From NCBI RefSeq assembly GCF_022662105.1, contig NZ_JAKMCP010000005.1, positions 124,001 to 188,000 of the forward strand: a stretch of DNA of 64,000 nucleotides, in the 5' to 3' direction. Numbering within the stretch: position 1 is the first letter of the stretch; the number at the start of each line of letters is the position of its first letter. The DNA comes from Aestuariivivens sediminis. Its GTDB lineage: Bacteria > Bacteroidota > Bacteroidia > Flavobacteriales > Flavobacteriaceae. The notes under the pieces were generated by a model. It did not search any database and had not been told where the DNA came from. It saw only the letters and a program-made list of their open reading frames with translations. Of this stretch, positions 1-7,410 are shown piece after piece. The translations under genes were made by a program, and so were the position numbers.

Positions 1-3000
1 GAATATGAAAATGGCAAGTATAATCGCAATGAGCGTGAGTTTTATGGTTTTGGAAGCGTCATAACCCATAATCTTGACACCCAACATAACCGCAGTATTT
101 ACAGGTCGATCATTGAAAATTACCATACGGATAATTACTATAGTAAAGGACTTTTAGCCACAATGATCGTCGAGGATGCTGAAGGCCGCAAATTCACCGA
201 AACTGAAAGTATCTATGTTTTAAGAGATATTCATTCAGGTGAGATCGCATCAAATACCAACACGGATGATGGTGCATTTTTTCCCGCCTTAGAAAAAACC
301 CAAATACAGTATTACGAAGGACAATCTGAACCGGAGAAAAGTTCCAGTCAGGAATATAAATATGATGCTGTTGGAAATTTGATTAAGTATACCGATTTTG
401 GAGATGAAGGTAGCGACGACGATTATACTACATTTATAAGTTATCACCACATTCCGTCTGCTTACATTATCGATATTCCTTCCGATATTGTGGTTAAAAG
501 TAATGGAAAAACCTATCGGAAACGAACCTCCGAAATAGACCAGAATACCGGAAAGATCACTAAGCTTAGCAACTATTTAGAAAATGGGGATAAAGCAGTT
601 TCTGATATGACCTATGATGAATTTGGGAATTTAACTGAAATCAAACATCCTGAAAATATTGACGGTGATCGATTTTTCTATAAATACCAATATGATCCGG
701 AGGTTTCAACTTACATTACTTCGGTTACTGATGCCTATGGTTATACGTCAAATACGGATTATGACTATCGGTTTGGTAAAATGCTGTTAAATACAGACTT
801 CAATAATCAACCAGTCAAATATGAATTGGATGATGTGGGTAGAGCAATTAGTATTACAGGACCATTGGAACTGGCCCAGGGCAAACCCTATACCATGGCT
901 GTGGAATACAATATCAACAGTGATGTCCCTTATGCAAGAACAAAGCATTACGATCCGCGGCATCCAAACAATGATATGGAAATCATCACTTTTATTGATG
1001 GCTTAAAAAGAATGATTCAAATAAAAAAAGATGCTTCGGTTTTTACTGATAGATCTGCCCAGGATGAAGAAAAAATGATTGTTTCTGGTATTACTGAATA
1101 TGATGCTTTTAGCCGGAAAATGAAGAATTATTATCCAACTACGGAAACAAAAGGTAGTGCTACTCAGATGAGTATTATTCGTGATAATGTAAATCCTACC
1201 ATATTTACTTACGATGTTTTAGACCGTATTATCCAAACAACGGATCCCGATGGTACACTATCTTTACGAAATTATGGCTTTGGAACAGATAGGGATGGAA
1301 AAATTGAATTCAGCACAAAAATTATCGATGGAAATGGTATCGTTAAAGAAAGTTTTAAAAATTTACGTCAATTAACAACTTCCGTTAGAGAACAATATAG
1401 TCAGGGTAATGACGTATGGACTAGTTACAAGTATAGCCCTGTGAATTCCCTTGTAGATATTACAGATGATCAGAAAAATCATATAATAATTAATTATGAT
1501 TGGTTTGGCCGACGTACTGAGATCACCCATCCAGATTCTGGAACTACCAGTTATGTTTTTGACCTGAGCAATAATCTTATTAAAAAAACAACGGCTAATC
1601 TTAAAAAAATCGAAAGTGCGATTACATATGGCTATGAATTTGAAAGATTAACCCATATTTCCTATCCTGAAAACCCACAAAACAATGTGAGCTATACTTA
1701 TGGAAAGGCTGAAGCCGAAGGAAATGGTGCCGGTCGTGTGGTGTTACAGGAAGATGCTACCGGAGTTCAGGAGTTTTACTATAATCCGTTAGGTGCCCTT
1801 AACAGAAGTATCCGTACAATTGTTATTCCCGATAAAAAACCGCTGACTTACGAAACGCGCTGGGATTACGACACCTGGGGAAGGTTACTTGAAATGACCT
1901 ATCCTGATAAAGAACAGGTAACTTACAGCTATAATTTAGGAGGTAATTTAGCCTCCATGGTAGGTGATAAAGAAGGTAGAAAAAGCGATTATTTAAAACG
2001 CTTAGGATACAATAAGTTTGAACAATTGGTGTATTTGGGTTACGGAAACGGCACCGAAATGGATTACAGCTATTTTACGAATGATTTTGGTTTGCTGCAG
2101 TCATTGGAAGCCCATGATCCCAACAATCGAACGTTGATGGATAATCATTACACCTATGATGATGCTGACAATATATTACGAATTCAAAATAAGGCCACAA
2201 ACAAGCGAAGTAATCTCATGGGGGGTGAAAGTGATTATAACTTAAAATATGATGATCTGTATCGTTTGACTTCAGCTTCCGGAATTCAACAAAAGGCATC
2301 TCGTGAGAACCAGTTTGAACTTGAAATGTCCTATAACAGTCTCAATAACATAACCTCAAAAAATCAAATTCAGAAATTTAAAAATCAAAAGCAAAAAGAT
2401 TGGGTCACTCGTAAAAAAATGACCTTTAATTACAAATATGATTATGATGAAGATCAACCTCATGCCCCTATTCATATAGGAGATCAGACTTTTACGTATG
2501 ATCTCAACGGAAATCTTACAGGTGTAATCCGGGATCAAAGTGGTCGGGAACGTAAACTGGTTTGGGATGAAGAGAACCGTATCATGGCCATCGCTGACAA
2601 TGGAGCTATTTTCAGTTATGTATATGATGCCGATGATCACCGTGTCCTTAAAAGCAATGGTGGAGGTCAAATGGTAGCGATTAACGGCGATGTAAAAGCA
2701 GGAAGAGGTAGTATTGGTAATTATACGGTCTATGTAAATCCATATGTTGTAGTTCGTAATAGTATGGTTACCAAACATTATTATATGAACGGCCAGCGTA
2801 TTGCTACAAAACTAGTAGAAAGCAATGAAGGCCTGCTTCAAAAAAGGGCGGGAGAAGGGAAGTCGTCACCAATTAATTATCAGGTTAAACAAGGGCAGCT
2901 TAAGGGCGGATTAGCAAAAACCTATGCGGCTCTGGGTATTCCTTTAGAAGATTGGGAAAGTGAGGAGCGATTGTCAGATTCCAATCAGGAATCCTCCGAT

Positions 3001-3864
3001 ACCAGGGGTCAAAATACAACTCAAACAACCCAACCAGGAATCCCAAATAAAAAAGGTGTCTTCATTTATTATTACCACCCAGACCACTTAGGTAATTCCA
3101 CATATATTAGTGATGGGAACGGAAATGTGACCCAATATGTAAAATATCTTCCATTCGGAGAAACCTTTATTGAAGAACATGGTAATACAGAACGAACACC
3201 TTACCTATATAACGGTAAAGAACTTGATGAAGAAACAGGTTTGTATTATTATGGTGCACGCTATTATAATCCCAATACTAGCGCATGGCTATCAATTGAC
3301 CCTTTGCTAGGGAATGAATATTTACAAAATAAACCTCATAAAGGGGTATTCAACCCCATTAATTTAGCAGGTTACAGCTTTGCGGGCCAAAATCCGATCA
3401 AATATACAGATCAAGAAGGTAATGAAATTGTTAAAAATTCTGTTTATGAAGGAAGCGGAATAGTGCGAATAATGGCCGATTATTTTGAAAGACAGTCAGG
3501 TAATGAAAAACCATATTCCTTCGATAAGAAAAAGAATCGATATTTTTGGTCTGGAGGACCGTTAGCAATGGAATCAGCCTTGAAAAGTGCTAAAAAGAAT
3601 AATGCGATTACACTGGAAATGACATTAGAAGGTCAGAATCTCGAAAAATTGACCGAAATTCTAGGTTTTGAGGTGACTGAGAATTTATGGAAGCAATTAT
3701 CATCTGGTTATGCTTCTGGAGCAACAGGAAATGTTAAGGTATTCAGACGACTTATTTTGAGAGAGGGAAATATCTGGGAGAATCAGGAAATGAATATAAT
3801 TTTTAGAATAAATAAGAAGTACAGAAGGCAAGGTAAAATTCCAACAAAAATTGTAGGTAAATAG
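1..3864 (+). CDS. TcdB/Rhs-type polymorphic toxin, 3' part (5' end outside window)
   Basis: The reading frame is open from base 1, so the ATG at 163 is internal and the gene is cut by the left edge. The first visible codons encode the NEREFYGF motif typical of the TcdB/SpvB mid-region. The body is a long series of YD/Rhs-type repeats (YDxxGNL, YDVLDR, YDLNGNL). The Rhs core closes with YNGKELDEETGLYYYGARYY and a DPL box at about 3199-3306. After about 3424 comes a roughly 145-residue tail unlike the repeats, which is where such proteins carry the effector domain. I do not recognise the tail. Related proteins are large secreted or cell-surface toxins whose repeat shell encloses the C-terminal toxin. 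No immunity-type gene follows on the same strand before the tRNA. Family call is strong; toxicity is inferred. Confidence 0.88.
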   Translation, partial: EYENGKYNRNEREFYGFGSVITHNLDTQHNRSIYRSIIENYHTDNYYSKGLLATMIVEDAEGRKFTETESIYVLRDIHSGEIASNTNTDDGAFFPALEKTQIQYYEGQSEPEKSSSQEYKYDAVGNLIKYTDFGDEGSDDDYTTFISYHHIPSAYIIDIPSDIVVKSNGKTYRKRTSEIDQNTGKITKLSNYLENGDKAVSDMTYDEFGNLTEIKHPENIDGDRFFYKYQYDPEVSTYITSVTDAYGYTSNTDYDYRFGKMLLNTDFNNQPVKYELDDVGRAISITGPLELAQGKPYTMAVEYNINSDVPYARTKHYDPRHPNNDMEIITFIDGLKRMIQIKKDASVFTDRSAQDEEKMIVSGITEYDAFSRKMKNYYPTTETKGSATQMSIIRDNVNPTIFTYDVLDRIIQTTDPDGTLSLRNYGFGTDRDGKIEFSTKIIDGNGIVKESFKNLRQLTTSVREQYSQGNDVWTSYKYSPVNSLVDITDDQKNHIIINYDWFGRRTEITHPDSGTTSYVFDLSNNLIKKTTANLKKIESAITYGYEFERLTHISYPENPQNNVSYTYGKAEAEGNGAGRVVLQEDATGVQEFYYNPLGALNRSIRTIVIPDKKPLTYETRWDYDTWGRLLEMTYPDKEQVTYSYNLGGNLASMVGDKEGRKSDYLKRLGYNKFEQLVYLGYGNGTEMDYSYFTNDFGLLQSLEAHDPNNRTLMDNHYTYDDADNILRIQNKATNKRSNLMGGESDYNLKYDDLYRLTSASGIQQKASRENQFELEMSYNSLNNITSKNQIQKFKNQKQKDWVTRKKMTFNYKYDYDEDQPHAPIHIGDQTFTYDLNGNLTGVIRDQSGRERKLVWDEENRIMAIADNGAIFSYVYDADDHRVLKSNGGGQMVAINGDVKAGRGSIGNYTVYVNPYVVVRNSMVTKHYYMNGQRIATKLVESNEGLLQKRAGEGKSSPINYQVKQGQLKGGLAKTYAALGIPLEDWESEERLSDSNQESSDTRGQNTTQTTQPGIPNKKGVFIYYYHPDHLGNSTYISDGNGNVTQYVKYLPFGETFIEEHGNTERTPYLYNGKELDEETGLYYYGARYYNPNTSAWLSIDPLLGNEYLQNKPHKGVFNPINLAGYSFAGQNPIKYTDQEGNEIVKNSVYEGSGIVRIMADYFERQSGNEKPYSFDKKKNRYFWSGGPLAMESALKSAKKNNAITLEMTLEGQNLEKLTEILGFEVTENLWKQLSSGYASGATGNVKVFRRLILREGNIWENQEMNIIFRINKKYRRQGKIPTKIVGK

Positions 3865-3929
3865 ACTTGAATTAGAAAGTTTTTAGCTTATAAGATTTGA
3901 CAACCTATTTACAAAATGAATATTACAAA

Positions 3930-3955
3930 AAACCCACATCTATTGATGTGGGTTT
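3930..3955 (-). terminator. Rho-independent terminator of tRNA-Ser
   Basis: An 11-bp perfect stem (3930-3940 with 3945-3955) closes a 4-base loop, TATT. On the minus strand it is followed by a T-run, so it fits as the terminator of the tRNA that ends at 3963. Read on the plus strand it is followed by TTTCTTTG and could also stop transcription from the Rhs gene, making it bidirectional between convergent units. Confidence 0.75.
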
Positions 3956-3962
3956 CTTTGTG

Positions 3963-4047
3963 CGGAGGAAGAGGGATTCGAACCCCCGGAGGTGTGACCC
4001 TCAACAGTTTTCAAGACTGCCGCATTCGACCACTCTGCCATTCCTCC
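3963..4047 (-). tRNA. tRNA-Ser (anticodon UGA)
   Basis: On the minus strand the acceptor stem GGAGGAA (4047-4041) pairs with TTCCTCC (3970-3964), with discriminator G at 3963. The anticodon arm is GCAGT-CTTGAAA-ACTGT, giving anticodon TGA. A long variable arm, as expected for serine tRNAs, and a T-arm with GGTTCGAATCC are present. Length is 85 nt. The full CCA end is not encoded (the genome reads GCA after the acceptor strand). Its 3' end faces the Rhs toxin gene, the orientation in which integrative elements would insert. Confidence 0.96.
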
Positions 4048-4175
4048 TAAGCGGATGCAAATATAGAATGCTTTTTTAATTCTTTCAAGTAAAAAGTTAA
4101 GTTTTTCCGTAAAATAAAAAACACCTCATGCAATTATAAAATGCTATATTCTTTCCAAATAGAAGTGACAAGTCT

Positions 4176-4183
4176 TATTTTTG
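4176..4183 (+). promoter_or_regulatory. Bacteroidota -7 promoter element
   Basis: TATTTTTG matches the Bacteroidota housekeeping -7 consensus TAnnTTTG and lies 17 bases before the nitroreductase ATG. I see no clear TTG at the -33 position, so this is a partial match. Confidence 0.45.
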
Positions 4184-4200
4184 TAAAAATTTAAATGTAA

Positions 4201-4830
4201 ATGAGTACTATTGAAAAACTAAAATGGCGGTATGCCACTAAAAAGTACGATTCTAATAAAATCCTAACGGCAAAAAAAATAAACATCTTAAAAGAGGCGT
4301 TTAATTTAACCGCCACCTCATTTGGATTGCAAACCATAAACTTGGTTATAGTTAAAGATAAAACCAAACGCCAACCGTTGTTGGAAAGTGCTTATGGACA
4401 AAAGCAAGTGGTTGAATCGTCCCATTTACTGGTTATTTGCATACAGAATAATATACAAGATCATGATGTGAATGACTATTACGATAACATTAATAATATT
4501 AGAGGGACATCCCATGAGATATTAGATCCTTATAGAAAAAGTTTAGTGAAGATGATGCGAAAAATGACGATAGAAGAACGCCAGCAGTGGTCCAAAAATC
4601 AAGCTTATATTGCTTTGGGTAACCTTATGACCGTTTGTGCCATGGAGGACATTGATTCGACCCCCATGGAGGGTTTTGATCCGGTTCAATTTGATACGAT
4701 TTTAAACCTGGATAAACACGGATTAAAATCGGTATTATTACTTCCTGTGGGATACAGAGCGAGCGATGACATGTTTTCATCCTTTAAGAAAGTCCGTAAA
4801 CCCCTAGAAGAATCGATTATAGAATTATAA
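4201..4830 (+). CDS. NAD(P)H-dependent nitroreductase family flavoprotein
   Basis: A 209-residue protein of the FMN-binding nitroreductase (NfsB-like) fold. The N-terminus LKWRYATKKYD carries the conserved R-x-x-x-(R/K)-x-(Y/F) phosphate/FMN-binding pattern. A middle stretch (NQAYIALGNLMTVCA) matches the central helix at the dimer interface. The C-terminal LLPVGYRASDD is the conserved GYR/K loop that closes the FMN site. Family members use NAD(P)H to reduce quinones, flavins or nitro-aromatics; the physiological substrate cannot be read from sequence. It is soluble, with no signal peptide. It appears monocistronic: a -7 element lies just upstream and a palindromic element follows the stop. 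Confidence 0.88.
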   Translation: MSTIEKLKWRYATKKYDSNKILTAKKINILKEAFNLTATSFGLQTINLVIVKDKTKRQPLLESAYGQKQVVESSHLLVICIQNNIQDHDVNDYYDNINNIRGTSHEILDPYRKSLVKMMRKMTIEERQQWSKNQAYIALGNLMTVCAMEDIDSTPMEGFDPVQFDTILNLDKHGLKSVLLLPVGYRASDDMFSSFKKVRKPLEESIIEL

Positions 4831-4842
4831 AACTTTAAATTT

Positions 4843-4939
4843 GGGCGTTACCCCGTTTTAACGGGGTCGGGCTTTTAGCGTTACGCGCCGGCTCGTGGCA
4901 ACGAGCAAAAGCGCGGTAACTTGCCGCAATCCCTAACGC
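4843..4939. repeat. GC-rich REP-like palindromic element
   Basis: A 97-base island is much richer in G and C than its surroundings. It is bounded by complementary ends (GCGTTA near 4845-4850, TAACGC at 4934-4939). It contains a 7-bp hairpin (4851-4857 with 4860-4866) and a nested hairpin: GCTCGT/ACGAGC at 4891-4906, enclosed by GTTACGCGCC (4880-4889) against GCGCGGTAAC (4911-4920) with one bulge. From memory, similar elements beginning GGGCGTT and ending CCCTAACGC are scattered through flavobacterial genomes, but only one copy lies in this window. Confidence 0.6.
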
Positions 4940-4959
4940 AAAACTGTAAATAATATATT

Positions 4960-6162
4960 ATGCCAGGATTTGAATTGTTTGGAAAACAGGAACGTAACGA
5001 AGTAAATGATGTTTTAGATAACGGTGTACTAATGCGTTACGGATTTGATGCCTACCGTAACGGACATTGGAAAGCCAAAACACTGGAGCAAGAACTTAAA
5101 AACGCGTTACAGACTAAATATGTGCAACTGGTATCAAGTGGAACAGCTGCTGTATCGGTTGCCCTGGCTTCAGCCGGAGTTGGTGCCGGAGATGAAGTTA
5201 TCATGCCCACCTTTACATTTGTAGCTAGTTTTGAGGCCATTATGATGTTGGGAGCCATTCCCGTTTTAGTCGATATAGATGATACCTTGGCATTGGATCC
5301 CGGAGCTGTTGAGAAAGCCATTACGGTAAAGACCAAAGCCGTTATGGTTGTTCAAATGTGCGGTAGTATGGGGCGAATGGATGCGTTGCAAATCATTTGT
5401 AAAAAATATGGATTGCTTTTAATCGAAGATGCTTGTCAGGCAATAGGAGGGACATTTAATGGAAAACCTTTAGGTAGTTTAGGGGATTTGGGGTGCTTTT
5501 CTTTTGATTTTGTTAAAACCATTACCTGTGGAGAAGGAGGAGCAGTAATTACAAATAAGGAGGACTACTATTTAAATGCCGATCATTACAGCGATCATGG
5601 TCATGATCATATAGGCAATGATAGAGGGGCAGAAACCCATCCGTTTTGGGGCTATAATTTTAGGATCTCGGAACTTAATGCTGCCGTGGGATTGGCACAA
5701 GTTAGGCGATTGCCGGAATTCATGGAGATCCAAAAAAAGAACTATGCCATTTTGCGTGACGCCCTATCACAAATCCCTGAGATCATCTTTAGGACGGTTC
5801 CCGATGGTGGTGAGGAGAGTTATGCCTTTTTGAATTTCTATTTACCGGATCTGAAGATGGCCAATAAGAGCATACAGGCTTTAAAAGTGGCAGGTATAGA
5901 TGGCTGCTTTCATTACTATAATAACCATTGGCATTATATACGAAAATGGGAGCATTTGAAGAATTTAAAATCATTGTTTCCCATTTCCAATGAGGTCAAG
6001 GAAGGGCTTACTTATTTACAAAACAGAACGTTCGAACAATCAGATGAATTTATCTCACGTAACATTTCTTGTCTTATAAAATTGTCCTGGACCGAACAGG
6101 AGGTTCGGGATAGAGCGTCAAAAATGGTTGAAGTTATTTCTCATGCCCTGAAGACGAATTAA
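4960..6162 (+). CDS. DegT/DnrJ/EryC1/StrS-family PLP aminotransferase
   Basis: A 400-residue fold-type I PLP enzyme. Near residue 60 the SSGTAAVSVAL stretch is the cofactor-phosphate site. IEDACQAIGG near residue 155 carries the aspartate that contacts the PLP pyridine nitrogen. FDFVKTITCGEGGAV near residue 190 holds the Schiff-base lysine. FWGYNFRISELNAAVGLAQ near 230 is the conserved RxSELxAA(I/V)G motif. Family members transaminate keto-sugars or make aminohydroxybenzoate-type precursors. There are no sugar-biosynthesis or glycosyltransferase genes next to it here, so the substrate is unknown. It stands alone between the REP-like element and the convergent ribB gene. Confidence 0.9.
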   Translation: MPGFELFGKQERNEVNDVLDNGVLMRYGFDAYRNGHWKAKTLEQELKNALQTKYVQLVSSGTAAVSVALASAGVGAGDEVIMPTFTFVASFEAIMMLGAIPVLVDIDDTLALDPGAVEKAITVKTKAVMVVQMCGSMGRMDALQIICKKYGLLLIEDACQAIGGTFNGKPLGSLGDLGCFSFDFVKTITCGEGGAVITNKEDYYLNADHYSDHGHDHIGNDRGAETHPFWGYNFRISELNAAVGLAQVRRLPEFMEIQKKNYAILRDALSQIPEIIFRTVPDGGEESYAFLNFYLPDLKMANKSIQALKVAGIDGCFHYYNNHWHYIRKWEHLKNLKSLFPISNEVKEGLTYLQNRTFEQSDEFISRNISCLIKLSWTEQEVRDRASKMVEVISHALKTN

Positions 6163-6230
6163 AAGTTAATTTATCACATGGGTTGCAGTGCAACGGATTA
6201 TTAATCTATCCATTTTGGATAGGCCCCCTG

Positions 6231-7376
6231 TTAATATCCAATAGTATTCACAATTTCCAAACCATATCCAATCATCCCAACTCGAGGCTTTTGCTCACTG
6301 TTGGTCATCAGTTTGAGTTTATGGATATTTAGGTCATGTAATATTTGGGCGCCAATGCCAAAATCTCGAGCATCCATATTTACCCTTGGCGCTTTGGTGA
6401 CCTGGTTAGAAACTTGATTTTCCTTGAGGAATGTCAAACGTTTTAAGATATTCATAGATTGGGATTCTTGATTAATAAAAAGAATGGCTCCCTTACCTTC
6501 ATGATTAATCACTTTAAACATAGCAGCCAATTGTGCATCTACATTATTGGTAAGAGTACCAAGAATATCATTGTTGACCAGTGTAGAATTTATTCGTGTT
6601 AACACAATTTCATCATCCTTCCATTGACCCTTCGTTAATGCTATATGTACTTGATTGTTAGTAGTTTGTTTGTAAGCTCTTAATCTAAAATGACCAAAGC
6701 GGGTTTCAATTTCAAAATCCTCTTTTTTCTCAATTAACGAATCGTGCTGCATGCGATAGGCCACTAAATCCTCAATGGAAACAATTTTTAGGTTCAATTT
6801 TTCGGCAACGTCCATCAGTTGCGGTAGACGTGCCATTGAACCATCCTCATTCATAATTTCCACAATAACACCTGCTGGATTTAAGCCAGCCAAACGAGCA
6901 AAATCTATAGCTGCTTCGGTATGTCCCGTGCGTCTCAAAACGCCTCCTTCTTTTGCGATCAGTGGAAATACATGTCCTGGTCTGGCCAATTCAAAAGGTT
7001 TTGTGTTTGAGTCTATCAATGCCTTAATGGTTTTGGCTCGGTCCTTAGCCGAAATACCTGTAGTGACCCCATTGCCCCTTAGATCTACCGATACCGTAAA
7101 TGCGGTTTCCATTGGATCGGTATTGTTTCGTACCATCATGTTGAGCTCTAATTCTTTGCAACGGTTTTCAGTAAGCGGCGCACAAATTAATCCGCGACCG
7201 TGCTTCGCCATAAAATTGATCATTTCCGGAGTGACTTTATCTGCAGCAGCAATAAAATCACCTTCATTTTCCCTGTTCTCATCGTCGACTACAATAATGA
7301 CTTTACCATTTCTTATATCATCAATGGCGTCATGAATGGTATTTAATATAATGGGTTTTGTTTTTTTTATGGTCAT
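6231..7376 (-). CDS. ribB: 3,4-dihydroxy-2-butanone-4-phosphate synthase with degenerate GTP cyclohydrolase II-like domain
   Basis: The N-terminal half (about residues 10-215) is a RibB domain that converts ribulose 5-phosphate to the four-carbon riboflavin precursor. Visible active-site motifs are DDENRENEGDF, the GLICAPL loop and RRTGHTEAAIDFARLAG. The C-terminal half aligns with GTP cyclohydrolase II (RibA). Where RibA has its GDVFGSxRCDCG zinc-binding segment, this protein has NDILGTLTNNVD with no cysteine, so that half is probably not a working cyclohydrolase. I chose the ATG at 7376 over the upstream in-frame ATG at 7394 because a -7 promoter box at 7399-7406 would place the transcript start at about 7394. 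The gene follows the LptF/G permease gene with a short gap. Confidence 0.88.
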   Translation of the reverse strand: MTIKKTKPIILNTIHDAIDDIRNGKVIIVVDDENRENEGDFIAAADKVTPEMINFMAKHGRGLICAPLTENRCKELELNMMVRNNTDPMETAFTVSVDLRGNGVTTGISAKDRAKTIKALIDSNTKPFELARPGHVFPLIAKEGGVLRRTGHTEAAIDFARLAGLNPAGVIVEIMNEDGSMARLPQLMDVAEKLNLKIVSIEDLVAYRMQHDSLIEKKEDFEIETRFGHFRLRAYKQTTNNQVHIALTKGQWKDDEIVLTRINSTLVNNDILGTLTNNVDAQLAAMFKVINHEGKGAILFINQESQSMNILKRLTFLKENQVSNQVTKAPRVNMDARDFGIGAQILHDLNIHKLKLMTNSEQKPRVGMIGYGLEIVNTIGY

Positions 7377-7398
7377 GGTGTCTTCTGAAATCATAGTG

Positions 7399-7406
7399 CA
7401 AAGATA
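7399..7406 (-). promoter_or_regulatory. Bacteroidota -7 element upstream of ribB
   Basis: On the minus strand TATCTTTG matches TAnnTTTG exactly and sits 22 bases before the ATG at 7376. It lies in the gap between the permease stop (7411) and ribB, so ribB may have its own promoter besides readthrough. No clear -33 TTG is visible. Confidence 0.45.
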
Positions 7407-7410
7407 TTGC

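Noticed and set aside
2356-2778. Long open frame antisense to the Rhs/TcdB gene
   Set aside because: Composition and lack of any start signal or family match indicate a shadow of the sense coding sequence.
3897-4079. Plus-strand open frame across the tRNA-Ser region
   Set aside because: It consists largely of the terminator hairpin and the complement of the tRNA; the tRNA explains the sequence.
6182-6222. Two short palindromes between the aminotransferase gene and ribB
   Set aside because: GTTGCA/TGCAAC and CTATCCA/TGGATAG can form hairpins between the convergent genes, but neither has a T-run; recorded as weak only.
6775-7335. 186-codon plus-strand frame inside ribB
   Set aside because: It lies antisense to strongly conserved RibB motifs and has no independent support.
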